Shown here piece by piece: positions 44,154 to 52,691 of a DNA stretch of 64,000 bases. The stretch lies in assembly GCA_029974035.1 (NCBI GenBank), contig JARKQG010000073.1, positions 1 to 64,000 of the forward strand. The letters run 5' to 3'. A model generated the notes under the pieces. It made no database searches, was not told the origin of the DNA, and saw only the letters and a program-made list of their open reading frames with translations. The DNA comes from Eubacteriales bacterium. Lineage in GTDB: Bacteria > Bacillota_A > Clostridia > Christensenellales > Aristaeellaceae. The translations under genes and the position numbers were made by a program. Each line of letters opens with the position of its first letter. The first letter of the stretch is position 1.

Positions 44154-44254
44154 ATACCTCCGCGTTTTCGGATGGATGAATCCCATTCAGCACAAGTATA
44201 AACGCAATTCCCGGGGCCGGCGACGGCCATGATGGCCCCTCGCCGCCTGCAAAT

Positions 44255-44299
44255 CGACAAAAATGACGCCCGGAGCGGCCTCCGGCGTCATTTTTGTCG
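44255..44299. terminator. Bidirectional terminator
   Basis: CGACAAAAATGACGCC pairs perfectly with GGCGTCATTTTTGTCG, and CGGAG/CTCCG extends the stem inward. A- and T-runs allow function in both directions; it lies downstream of the RACo-like gene. Confidence 0.8.
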
Positions 44300-44308
44300 G
44301 TCAAATGC

Positions 44309-45757
44309 CTAAAACAGCATCTTGTCGCTGAAAAGCTCCTGAAAGTCCTTTCGCCCGGAGAGCTCCAGATACTCCATGTGACGCCGGAGCGCCTCGGCGC
44401 GATCCTCGCCCGCGAGCATCAGCCGCGCGCCCGCACCGGCGGCGTTGCCGATGGGCGTCACGCGGTCGAGCAGCCCCGGCGGCAAAAGCCCGATGGCGCA
44501 GGCGCTCTTTTTGTCAATGTAGTTTCCAAAGCCGCCCGCCAGGTACAGGCGGCGGATGTCCTTCTCCGTCACGCCCATCTCGCGCATCAGGATGTCTACG
44601 CCGGCGGCGATGGCGCCCTTGGCCAGCTGCACCTCGCGCACGTCCCGCTGCGTCAGGCTGACGCCGTCCGCCAGTTCGACCTCCGCGCCGTCCATGCGGC
44701 CCGTTTCATCGATCCGCTCCAGCTCGATCAGCGCGGCCACCGCGTCCACCAGGCCGCTGCCGCAGATGCTCGCGGCCTTTCCCTCGCCCAGCACGTGGCA
44801 GCGGAGCGCGCCGTCCTCCGCCCACACCCGGTCGATGGCGCCGTCCACCGCGCCGGAGCCGTACTTGATGTGCGCGCCCTCAAAAGCCGGCCCCGCCGCC
44901 GCCGCACAGGTCAGCATCCGCCGCCGCCCGCCCAGCGCGATTTCGCCGTTGGTGCCGATGTCGAGAAGCAGCGCCACCTCGTCCGACCGATCCATGTCCG
45001 CGGCCATCGCCGCGGACATGGTGTCGGAGCCCACGTATCCGGCCACGCAGCCCCCCACCAGCTGGCGGGAACCCGGCGCGCTCTCCAGCAGGCCCCGGGT
45101 GTAAAACGCCGCCCGGTAGGCGGGTTTGTAGGGGGCCACCGCGATGGCGCGCGGGTCCACGCCGGCGAGTATGTGGGTCATGATGGGGTTGCCCACCAGC
45201 GACACCAGGCGGACCTCCTCCGGCGCAATTCCCTGCCGCGCGGTCATCCGCGCGATGAGCTCGTCCACCCTTGCGCGCACCTGGCCAGACAGGAACCGGA
45301 GGCCGTCCTCGTGGTTGATCACGTAGTCCACGCGGCTGATGACGTCCGCGCCCACCGACCGCTGAGGGTTCATCGCGGCCTCGCAGTCGATGGTGGCGCC
45401 GTCCCGCACGAGGTAGGCCGCAATGGTGGTGGTGCCGATGTCCACCGCCACCATAACGCCCTGCGCGCCCTCGATGGTCTGGCCGCCGCCTTCGGTCAGG
45501 ATGCGCTGGTTGACGCCCCCGGCCAGTTCCACCCGCGCGGTGCCGTCCACGCGGCACCTGCAGGCCAGCCGCCAGCCGGCGTTCAGCGCCTCCGGGGTCA
45601 GACATTCCCATTCGCGCTCATCCGGCGCGCTCACGTCGCCCGAAGCCCGCACGCGGCACTTGCCGCAGATGCCCTTGCCGCCGCAGGGCGCTTCCAGCTG
45701 GACGCCCTGCCGCGCCAGCAGCTCCTGCAGGGACTGGCCGTTTCCCGTCACAATCAT
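44309..45757 (-). CDS. ASKHA-domain protein with N-terminal [2Fe-2S] ferredoxin (RACo/DUF4445-like)
   Basis: 482-residue protein. The N-terminal [2Fe-2S] ferredoxin has Cys25, Cys31 and Cys34 (APCGGKGICGKC) and a later Cys in RLACRC. A DUF4445 ATPase part follows: VAVDIGTTTIAAYLV (phosphate 1), LLLDIGTNGEIALGG (phosphate 2), ASICGSGLVDAVAAL and LYLAGGFGNYIDKKSA. RACo proteins reductively reactivate corrinoid proteins of methyltransferases with ATP. No corrinoid protein is encoded nearby, so the partner is elsewhere. ATG 45757 overlaps the TGA of mfd (4 bases), so it belongs to the pth-mfd operon. Confidence 0.85.
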   Translation of the reverse strand: MIVTGNGQSLQELLARQGVQLEAPCGGKGICGKCRVRASGDVSAPDEREWECLTPEALNAGWRLACRCRVDGTARVELAGGVNQRILTEGGGQTIEGAQGVMVAVDIGTTTIAAYLVRDGATIDCEAAMNPQRSVGADVISRVDYVINHEDGLRFLSGQVRARVDELIARMTARQGIAPEEVRLVSLVGNPIMTHILAGVDPRAIAVAPYKPAYRAAFYTRGLLESAPGSRQLVGGCVAGYVGSDTMSAAMAADMDRSDEVALLLDIGTNGEIALGGRRRMLTCAAAAGPAFEGAHIKYGSGAVDGAIDRVWAEDGALRCHVLGEGKAASICGSGLVDAVAALIELERIDETGRMDGAEVELADGVSLTQRDVREVQLAKGAIAAGVDILMREMGVTEKDIRRLYLAGGFGNYIDKKSACAIGLLPPGLLDRVTPIGNAAGAGARLMLAGEDRAEALRRHMEYLELSGRKDFQELFSDKMLF

Positions 45758-48700
45758 GCGCCTTCTCCTTCTCCCTTTTGTGCGGCTCGGGGCGCCACCT
45801 GGGCCACGATCTTCTCCATCATCCGCACCGCGCCCGGCAGCGCGTCCTCGACGGTTTTTTTGCCCTCCTGGTACACCAGCGCCGATTCCTTGCCCGCCTG
45901 CAGGCGCACGTGCTTTTCATGGGGCTTGAGCGCCTCGACCAGCCGGACCACGTCCAGGTCGGCGGCGGGCGAAAAGCGCATCACCAGCGCGCCGGCGCGC
46001 CCGGTGACGAGGTCTATGCCCAGGCGCTGGCACAGATTCTTGAGGTGCGCGATCTCGATGAGGTTCATCACCGGCCGCGTCGGGTCGCCGAAGCGGTCGA
46101 TCAGCTCCTCGATCAGATCCTCCCGGGCGGCCCGGCCACCCACCAGCGCGATCTTTTTGTACACCTCGACGCGGGTCACATCGCTCATCACATACTCGCC
46201 GGGCAGGAACGCGTCCACCTTCAGCTCCATTTTGGTCTGGATATCGCCCAGCGACTGGTCGCCGCGCAGTTCGCGCACGGCTTCCTCGATCATCTTGACA
46301 TAGAGATCGTACCCCACCGTGGCCATGTGCCCGGACTGCTCCGCGCCCAGGAGGTTCCCTGTGCCGCGAATCTCCAGATCCCGCATCGCAACGCGGAAGC
46401 CCGATCCGAACTCCGTAAACTCGCGGATGGCGGAAAGGCGCTTGTCGGCGCTTTCGGTGAGCACCTTGTTGGGGCTGACGGTGAGAAACGCGTAGGCCAG
46501 CTTGTTGCTGCGCCCCACGCGCCCGCGAAGCTGGTACAGCTGCGAAAGGCCGAAGCGGTCGGCGTCACACACGATGAGGGTGTTGGCCCGGGGTACGTCA
46601 AGACCCGCCTCAATGATGGTGGTACACAAAAGCACGTCATACTTGCCCTCGTAGAAGTCCAGCATCACGTCCTCCAGCGCCTGTTCGCGCATCTGGCCAT
46701 GGCCGACGGCGATCTTCGCCTCCGGCACCAGCTTCTTGAGCCGGGCAAACATGGCCTCGATGGTCTGCACGCGGTTGTGCAGCACGTACACCTGCCCGCC
46801 GCGGGACAATTCCCGCAGGATGGCGTCGCGCACCAGCGCATCGGAGTACTCCACCACGTAGGTCTGCACCGGATAGCGCTCGTCGGGGGGCGTCTGCAAA
46901 AGGGACATGTCGCGGATGCCCACCATTGACATGTGCAGCGTGCGCGGAATGGGCGTGGCCGACAGCGTCAGCACATCCACGTTCCTTTTCATCTGCTTGA
47001 TGGATTCCTTGTGCTTGACGCCAAAGCGCTGCTCCTCGTCCACCACCAGGAGCCCCAGGTTTTTGAAGGATACGTCCTTGCCCAAGAGGCGGTGGGTGCC
47101 GATGACCACGTCCAGCTCGCCGGCGGTGAGCCTTTCCACGGTGCGCTTCTGCTCCGCGGCGGTGGCAAAGCGGCTGAGGGTGGCGAGGCGCACCGGAAAA
47201 CCGTGGAAGCGGTTGGTCATGGTCGCCAGGTGCTGCTGCACCAAAATGGTGGTGGGCGCCAAAAGCGCGGCCTGCTTGCCGTCCATCACGCACTTGAAAA
47301 TGGCGCGCAGCGCCACTTCCGTCTTGCCGTAGCCCACGTCGCCGCACAGCAGCCGGTCCATGATCTGGGGCTTTTCCATGTCCTTTTTGATTTCCTCGAT
47401 GGCCTGCAGCTGGTCCGGCGTTTCCTCAAACTCGAAGCTGTCCTCAAACTGCCGCTGCCAGGGGGTGTCGGCCGAAAACGCGTAGCCGGTTGCAGCGGTG
47501 CGGGCGGCGTACAGCTTGACCAATTCGCCCGCGATTTCGTGGATCGAGGAGCGCACCTTGGCCTTCTGGCGCTGCCATTCGCCGCCGGACAGGCGGTTGA
47601 GCCGGGGGCTCTCCCCCTCCTGCCCGATGTACTTCTGCACCCGGTCCATCTGGTCGGTGGGCACGTACAGCTTGTCGGAGCCCATGTACTGGATGTGCAG
47701 AAAATCCCGGAGCGTGCCCTCGGAGGCCAGCCGCACCGTGCCCATGTAGCGGCCGATGCCGTGGTTTTCGTGCACCACGTAGTCGCCCACCTGCAGGTCT
47801 GTGAAGGCGCTCATCTTGTCGCCGCCGCGGGCCTTCTGCTCACGGCGCTGCTTGGACACGCCGAAGATGTCGGCCTCGGCCACCACGGCCAGCTTCACAT
47901 CCGGATATGAAAAGCCGCGGGAGAGCGCAAAGGGCAGGATCACCGGCCGGCCGGGCTCGAGCGCCGCCGGCGGCTCCTCAAGGAAGGGCGCGTCGCAGCC
48001 AAAGTCAAACAGCGTGCGGTTGAGCCGCTGACCGCGGGCGACGCCGCCCGCCATCAGCGCAATCCTCCAGCCCTCGCCGCGCCATTTTTCAATGTCCCGC
48101 GCCAGTTCGCGCATGTTCCCCTGGTAGGCGCTGGCCCCCAGGGCGTTGACCTTGATCAGCGCCTTGGGCGTAAAGTCCGCCGACACCCGGGTGAAAGGCG
48201 TCAGCGTGAGCACAGGATGCGCGTCCAGCGCGGGCAGCACCTGGTCGTAGGAGAGCAGCAGGTCCGCCTGCGCGGGCATCGCCTCGTCCCGCCCCAGCGC
48301 CGTCTTGAACTGCTCCTGGAACTCGAGCAGCCGGTTTTCGCAGCGCTCGCGCAGCCGCTCGGGCTGGTCCATCACCACCACCGGCGCGTCCAGATAGTCA
48401 ACCGCCGTCCGGGTATCCGGGTAGATCATGTGGAATATGGAGAGCATCGCATCGGTGGCGTGCCCGTTTTTCAGCGCATCCAACCGGTGCGCAAAGTTGC
48501 GGGCCAGCGCGGTGCGCGGCCCCCCCTCCCGCTTCGGGCCATCCTCCGGCCGCTGGAGCCTGCGGGCCGCGCCGGTTGGTTTCGCGGCCAGATCGAACAT
48601 GGAGGGCAGCGCTTCGCCGTCCTCCTCGCCGAGCAGTTCAAAGAACTGCTCAAAGGGCATGAGGTCAAATTCCTTCTCAATTTCGCGCTGACGGTCCACG

Positions 48701-49473
48701 CTCTGCGCTTCGCCCCGGGCCGCGCCCAGCGCCGTTTCCAGGCGCTCCGCGGCCTGAAGCGCCTCGTCGGCACTCAGCAGCACCTCGCCCGCCGGGTAGA
48801 TGACCGCCTCCCTGCGCCGGGCAATGGAGCGCTGGGTCATCACGTCGAAGTCGCGCAGGGAGTCAATCTCGTCGTCAAAGAACTCCAGCCGCAGCGCGTT
48901 GGGCTGGCCGACAGGATACACATCCAGAATGCCGCCCCGGAGCGCGCACTGCCCGCGGGCCTCGGTCACATCCACGCGCTCGTATCCCGCCGCCACCAGA
49001 CGCGCAAGCATGTCGCCCGGGTCCATCCGCATGCCCTCCCGGACGGTGAACACGTCCCGAAGGAAGCGGTCCCGGGGCATCAACCGGTCCATCAGCGCGT
49101 CCACCGGCGCCACCAGGGCGCGCAGCTGCCCGGTGGCGGCCATGCCCAGCGCCTCAAGGCGCCGCATCGCCAGATCGCGGCTGGCCGCCGCGGCCCGGAG
49201 GAAGGATACCTCCCGGGCCGGCAGCACCATGACGCCGCCGCCCAGCAGGTGGCCGAGATCCTCCGCGGCGCGCTGCGCGCCCTGGCCGCTGGCGGTGACG
49301 AACAGAAGCGGCCGGCCGGCCTTTTTCTGCAGCGCGGCCGCCAGGTGCAGGCGCTGGCAGTCGTCCACGCCGCTGACGGCATAGGCGCCCGGCGCCTTGA
49401 TCGCGCCCAGCATCTGTCCAAACGCTTGAAGTCCTTCGAGGGGGCTGAAAATCAGGTCTTGGCTCTGGGCCAT
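45754..49473 (-). CDS. mfd: Transcription-repair coupling factor
   Basis: 1239-residue Mfd, slightly longer than the usual 1150-1200. UvrB-homology N-terminus (residues about 20-420), RNA-polymerase-interacting domain (about 530-590, GDYVVHENHGIGRYMG), helicase motifs with Walker A LCGDVGYGKTEVAL and DEEQRF box (VVDEEQRFGVKHKE), ATPIPRTLHMS, QLRGRVGRS and TRG motif regions, then the C-terminal regulatory domain. It removes stalled RNA polymerase and recruits UvrA. ATG 49473 has AAAGGAG at 4 bases, one base after the pth stop codon. Confidence 0.97.
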   Translation of the reverse strand: MAQSQDLIFSPLEGLQAFGQMLGAIKAPGAYAVSGVDDCQRLHLAAALQKKAGRPLLFVTASGQGAQRAAEDLGHLLGGGVMVLPAREVSFLRAAAASRDLAMRRLEALGMAATGQLRALVAPVDALMDRLMPRDRFLRDVFTVREGMRMDPGDMLARLVAAGYERVDVTEARGQCALRGGILDVYPVGQPNALRLEFFDDEIDSLRDFDVMTQRSIARRREAVIYPAGEVLLSADEALQAAERLETALGAARGEAQSVDRQREIEKEFDLMPFEQFFELLGEEDGEALPSMFDLAAKPTGAARRLQRPEDGPKREGGPRTALARNFAHRLDALKNGHATDAMLSIFHMIYPDTRTAVDYLDAPVVVMDQPERLRERCENRLLEFQEQFKTALGRDEAMPAQADLLLSYDQVLPALDAHPVLTLTPFTRVSADFTPKALIKVNALGASAYQGNMRELARDIEKWRGEGWRIALMAGGVARGQRLNRTLFDFGCDAPFLEEPPAALEPGRPVILPFALSRGFSYPDVKLAVVAEADIFGVSKQRREQKARGGDKMSAFTDLQVGDYVVHENHGIGRYMGTVRLASEGTLRDFLHIQYMGSDKLYVPTDQMDRVQKYIGQEGESPRLNRLSGGEWQRQKAKVRSSIHEIAGELVKLYAARTAATGYAFSADTPWQRQFEDSFEFEETPDQLQAIEEIKKDMEKPQIMDRLLCGDVGYGKTEVALRAIFKCVMDGKQAALLAPTTILVQQHLATMTNRFHGFPVRLATLSRFATAAEQKRTVERLTAGELDVVIGTHRLLGKDVSFKNLGLLVVDEEQRFGVKHKESIKQMKRNVDVLTLSATPIPRTLHMSMVGIRDMSLLQTPPDERYPVQTYVVEYSDALVRDAILRELSRGGQVYVLHNRVQTIEAMFARLKKLVPEAKIAVGHGQMREQALEDVMLDFYEGKYDVLLCTTIIEAGLDVPRANTLIVCDADRFGLSQLYQLRGRVGRSNKLAYAFLTVSPNKVLTESADKRLSAIREFTEFGSGFRVAMRDLEIRGTGNLLGAEQSGHMATVGYDLYVKMIEEAVRELRGDQSLGDIQTKMELKVDAFLPGEYVMSDVTRVEVYKKIALVGGRAAREDLIEELIDRFGDPTRPVMNLIEIAHLKNLCQRLGIDLVTGRAGALVMRFSPAADLDVVRLVEALKPHEKHVRLQAGKESALVYQEGKKTVEDALPGAVRMMEKIVAQVAPRAAQKGEGEGA

Positions 49474-49474
49474 G

Positions 49475-50050
49475 TTACTCCTTTGAACCGGCGTTCGCAA
49501 ATTCCGACGCCCGGGGCAATCCTTCCAGAATGATCTTTTCCACCGCTTCGCCGGCCTTGGTCAGCGCGTCAAACATGACTTTGCGGTCGCTCGCCGCAGG
49601 GTAGCCGGACAGCACATAATCCGCCAGATCCCAGCCCTCCGGCGGGCGGCCGATGCCCACGCGCACCCGCGGGAAGTCCTCGCTGCCCAGCTGGTACAGG
49701 ACGGACTTCATGCCGTTGTGGGTACCGGCCGAACCCTTTGCCCGCACCCGCAGCCTGCCCAGCGGAAGTTCGCAATCGTCGTAGATGACGATCAGGTGGT
49801 CAAGATCGATCTTGTACCAGCTGACCAGCTCCCGGACGCTCTCGCCGCTCAGGTTCATGAATGTCTGCGGCTGGGCCAGCACGACGCGCTCGCCGCCGAC
49901 GGTACCCTCTCCGATCAGCGCCTTGCACCTGAGTTTCGTCATGGAAACGCCCAGGCGCGAGGCCAAAATCTCCACCGCGTCAAAGCCCGCGTTGTGGCGC
50001 GTGCGCGCATATTTCCTGCCGGGGTTGCCCAGCCCTACCACAACGTACAT
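49475..50050 (-). CDS. pth: Peptidyl-tRNA hydrolase
   Basis: 191-residue Pth, which frees tRNA from dropped-off peptidyl-tRNA. Catalytic His in RHNAGF (residue about 20), with VVVGLGNPGRKY at the start, QPQTFMNLSGESV, IYDDCELPLGRLRVR and GSAGTHNGMKSV. ATG 50050 gives the canonical N-terminus; the open frame to 50194 is not used. The pth-mfd order is conserved in Bacillota. Transcribed from 50166-50194. Confidence 0.96.
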   Translation of the reverse strand: MYVVVGLGNPGRKYARTRHNAGFDAVEILASRLGVSMTKLRCKALIGEGTVGGERVVLAQPQTFMNLSGESVRELVSWYKIDLDHLIVIYDDCELPLGRLRVRAKGSAGTHNGMKSVLYQLGSEDFPRVRVGIGRPPEGWDLADYVLSGYPAASDRKVMFDALTKAGEAVEKIILEGLPRASEFANAGSKE

Positions 50051-50165
50051 CCGTACACCCCGCCAAAATAGCATGGCGGCGAGGAAAGCCCCGTGGCCCC
50101 CCGCTGCCTGATGGATTTGCCTTTGAGGATGACCGCCCGCGCGCGGCACGGGGGGCATCCTGTTC

Positions 50166-50194
50166 ATTGTAAATGGGCCGGGGCGGCTTGTCAA
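50166..50194 (-). promoter_or_regulatory. Promoter of the pth-mfd-RACo operon
   Basis: Minus strand TTGACA (50189-50194), 17-base spacer, TACAAT (50166-50171). It lies in the 165-base gap after purR. Confidence 0.78.
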
Positions 50195-50215
50195 GTCCAG
50201 GGGCGGGATTTCCCG

Positions 50216-51037
50216 TCAGCGGAACGCCTCCGCGGGTTCCACCGTGACCTTGCCCTGCTGGGCGTCCACCTCGGTCAGCACCATCAGCGACTTCGCGCCG
50301 GCCACCCGCTTCTTTTCCGGCTGAAGGGTGGAGATCATCACGCCCACGCCCACCACCTCGGCCTGGAACTCCGCCATCATGTCCACCATGCCGCGCAGCG
50401 TGCCGCCGCCCTTCATGAAGTCATCAATGATCAGCGCCCGCTGCCCACCCGTGACGGCGCGGCGCGCCAGCGCCATGGTTTCGATGCGCTCGCCGCTGCC
50501 GCCGGCAATGTAGTTGATCTTCACCGCGGAGCCCTCGTAGGCGCGGGAGTCGCGCCGCGCGATCACCAGCGGCACGCCCAGCGTGCGGGCGGTCATCATC
50601 GCAATGGGGATGCCCTTGGTCTCCATCGTCAGCACAAAGTCCGGCGCGCGGTCGTAGTACTGCATCGCGAGAATCCTGCCCAGCATTTCCGCGGTTTCCG
50701 GCTCGGAGCTGACATCGGAGGTGTAGAGAAAGCCCCCCGGAAGCAGCCGCCCCGCGTCGCTCAGCCGACGGGCGAGCGCCGCGAGAAACGCCCCCGCGCG
50801 CTTTGGGCCCACAATGGCGCGGTAGCGCACACCCCCCGCTGCGCCGGCCACGGTGGTCAGCTCGCCCTGATCGAAGGCCTCAAAGGAGGCGCGCAAAAGC
50901 TCGATGTCCTCGCTGACGGTGGATTTCGCCGCGCCGAACATCTCGCAGAACGTGCCAAGGGTATGAATCCTGTTGGGGCTTGCCATCAGCGCCGCGGCCA
51001 TCGCGCCCAGCCGCTCGCTGCGCTTATATCGATCCAT
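50216..51037 (-). CDS. purR: Purine operon repressor PurR (Bacillus type)
   Basis: 273-residue repressor with an N-terminal winged helix (residues 1-75, RYKRSERLGAMAAALMASP, STVSEDIELLRASFE) and a type I phosphoribosyltransferase effector domain with PRPP loop ALIIDDFMKGGGT. PRPP releases it from PurBox DNA. ATG 51037 has GGAGGG at 7 bases; the extra 13 upstream codons are not family-like. The upstream region has TATAAT (51076-51081, minus strand) with a weak -35. Confidence 0.95.
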   Translation of the reverse strand: MDRYKRSERLGAMAAALMASPNRIHTLGTFCEMFGAAKSTVSEDIELLRASFEAFDQGELTTVAGAAGGVRYRAIVGPKRAGAFLAALARRLSDAGRLLPGGFLYTSDVSSEPETAEMLGRILAMQYYDRAPDFVLTMETKGIPIAMMTARTLGVPLVIARRDSRAYEGSAVKINYIAGGSGERIETMALARRAVTGGQRALIIDDFMKGGGTLRGMVDMMAEFQAEVVGVGVMISTLQPEKKRVAGAKSLMVLTEVDAQQGKVTVEPAEAFR

Positions 51038-51176
51038 CCGAGATCCCTCCGGACAAATACTGGGCATTCCGTACAATTATACCGGAAAAACGGCGTTTCC
51101 GCCAGAAGCGGCGAACATGTTTTCGAGAATCCAACACACATTTAACGCGCGCACCGGAGGATTGAGGAAACGGCGG

Positions 51177-51205
51177 TTGATAGCGGCGGCGCGCCGTCGT
51201 ATAAT
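51177..51205 (+). promoter_or_regulatory. Promoter of murC
   Basis: TTGATA (51177-51182), 17-base spacer, TATAAT (51200-51205), 38 bases before the start codon. Confidence 0.78.
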
Positions 51206-51243
51206 AAAAAGCCGGACAATCCGTTTTTCAGGAGGACGCATCT

Positions 51244-52641
51244 ATGACCGCGCACATCCGGGCGTTTCAGGGCGCCCGCGTCCATTTTATCGGAATCGGC
51301 GGCAGCTCCATGTCGGGCCTCGCGCCGCTTTTGCAGACGCTGGGCTACCGCGTGGCGGGTTCCGACCGCGACCGCTCCCACAAGACCGACGCGCTCGTCG
51401 CCCGGGGCATTCCGGTGGCCATCGGCCACGTCCCGGAAAACGTGCGCGGCGCGGATCTCATCGTCTACACCGCGGCGATCGCGCCGGAAAACCCGGAGCG
51501 CCTCGAGGCCGAGCGCCTGGGCATCCCGCAGATCGAGCGCAGCGAGCTGATCGGCCAGCTGATGGAGGGCTACCAAACCGCCGTCGCCATCAGCGGCACC
51601 CACGGCAAGACCACCACCACCGCGATGCTCTCCCAGGCGATGGTGGAATGCGGCGTCCGCCCCACCGTGCACATCGGCGGCGAGTTGGACGCGCTGGGCG
51701 GGTCGACGCTCCTGGGCGAAAAGGACTACTTTGTGGTCGAGGCCTGCGAATTCAACGCCAGCTTTCTGAAATTCCTGCCCACGGTGGCGGTGATCCTGAA
51801 CATCGACGAGGATCATCTGGACTTTTACAAGGACATCGATGACATCGAGCGCGCCTTTCTGGAATTCGCCCGCCGCACGCCCGAGGACGGCTGGTGCGTA
51901 GGCTGCGGCGATGACCCCCGCGCGCGCCGCGTGCTGGCCGCTTCCGGGCGGAAAAAGCTGACCTACGGCCTGGAGGCGGCCAACGACGTGCGCCCGGAGG
52001 GCCTCTCATACGACGCTGAGGGCCGCGCGCGCTGCACCGCCGTGCTGGGCGGCACGCCGCTGTGTGAGATCCGCATGACGGTGGCGGGCGAGCACAACCT
52101 CCTGAACGCGCTGGCCGTGGTGGCGGTGGCGCGCATCTGCGGCCTTCCGATGGATCAGGTGGCGCAAACCCTGTCCCGCTATGTCGGCGCCCACCGGCGC
52201 TTTGAGCTGACCAGCATCACCGACGGCGTGAGGGTCTTTCAGGACTACGGGCACAACCCCACCGAGATCAAAAACGCGCTGCGCATCGCGAAGCTCCAGC
52301 CCCACCGCCGGCTGTGGGCGGTATGGCAACCCCACACCTATTCCCGGACGAAGAAGCTCTTTGACGGCTTTGTGGAAACTTTTGACGACGCGGATCAGGT
52401 GCTCATCACGGACATCTGCGCCGCCCGTGAGCCGGACCCCGGCGACATCCGGTCCGAAATGCTGATCCCACCGATGCGCGACCGGGGCGTCGACGCCACG
52501 GTAACCCCCTCCTTTGACGACACCGAAGCGTACCTGCGCGCCCACTGGCGGCCCGGAGACCTGGTGGTCACGCTGGGCTGCGGCAACATCGATCTTCTGA
52601 ACGAGCAGATCGCGCTGCACGGGGATACCGCGGAGCGCTGA
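51244..52641 (+). CDS. murC: UDP-N-acetylmuramate--L-alanine ligase
   Basis: 465-residue Mur ligase adding L-Ala to UDP-MurNAc in peptidoglycan synthesis. N-terminal Rossmann domain (VHFIGIGGSSMSGLA), central ATPase with AISGTHGKTTTTAML (residues about 115-128), the ligand motif AGEHNLLNALA and C-terminal GHNPTEIKNAL, QPHTYSRTK. ATG 51244 follows AGGAGG. Single-gene unit with its own promoter and a convergent terminator. Confidence 0.97.
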   Translation: MTAHIRAFQGARVHFIGIGGSSMSGLAPLLQTLGYRVAGSDRDRSHKTDALVARGIPVAIGHVPENVRGADLIVYTAAIAPENPERLEAERLGIPQIERSELIGQLMEGYQTAVAISGTHGKTTTTAMLSQAMVECGVRPTVHIGGELDALGGSTLLGEKDYFVVEACEFNASFLKFLPTVAVILNIDEDHLDFYKDIDDIERAFLEFARRTPEDGWCVGCGDDPRARRVLAASGRKKLTYGLEAANDVRPEGLSYDAEGRARCTAVLGGTPLCEIRMTVAGEHNLLNALAVVAVARICGLPMDQVAQTLSRYVGAHRRFELTSITDGVRVFQDYGHNPTEIKNALRIAKLQPHRRLWAVWQPHTYSRTKKLFDGFVETFDDADQVLITDICAAREPDPGDIRSEMLIPPMRDRGVDATVTPSFDDTEAYLRAHWRPGDLVVTLGCGNIDLLNEQIALHGDTAER

Positions 52642-52652
52642 CCCGCGCCGCG

Positions 52653-52686
52653 GGAAGGCCCGCCGGACCAGTCCGGCGGGCCTTCC
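52653..52686. terminator. Strong hairpin between convergent murC and DUF2207 gene
   Basis: Perfect 15-base stem GGAAGGCCCGCCGGA/TCCGGCGGGCCTTCC with loop CCAG. No T-run, but its position between convergent stops suggests a bidirectional transcription end. Confidence 0.7.
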
Positions 52687-52691
52687 TGCCG

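Noticed and set aside
50900..51130. PurBox upstream of purR
   Set aside because: CGAACA-like sequence is present near 51112, but I could not find a properly spaced inverted pair, so autoregulation is not claimed.
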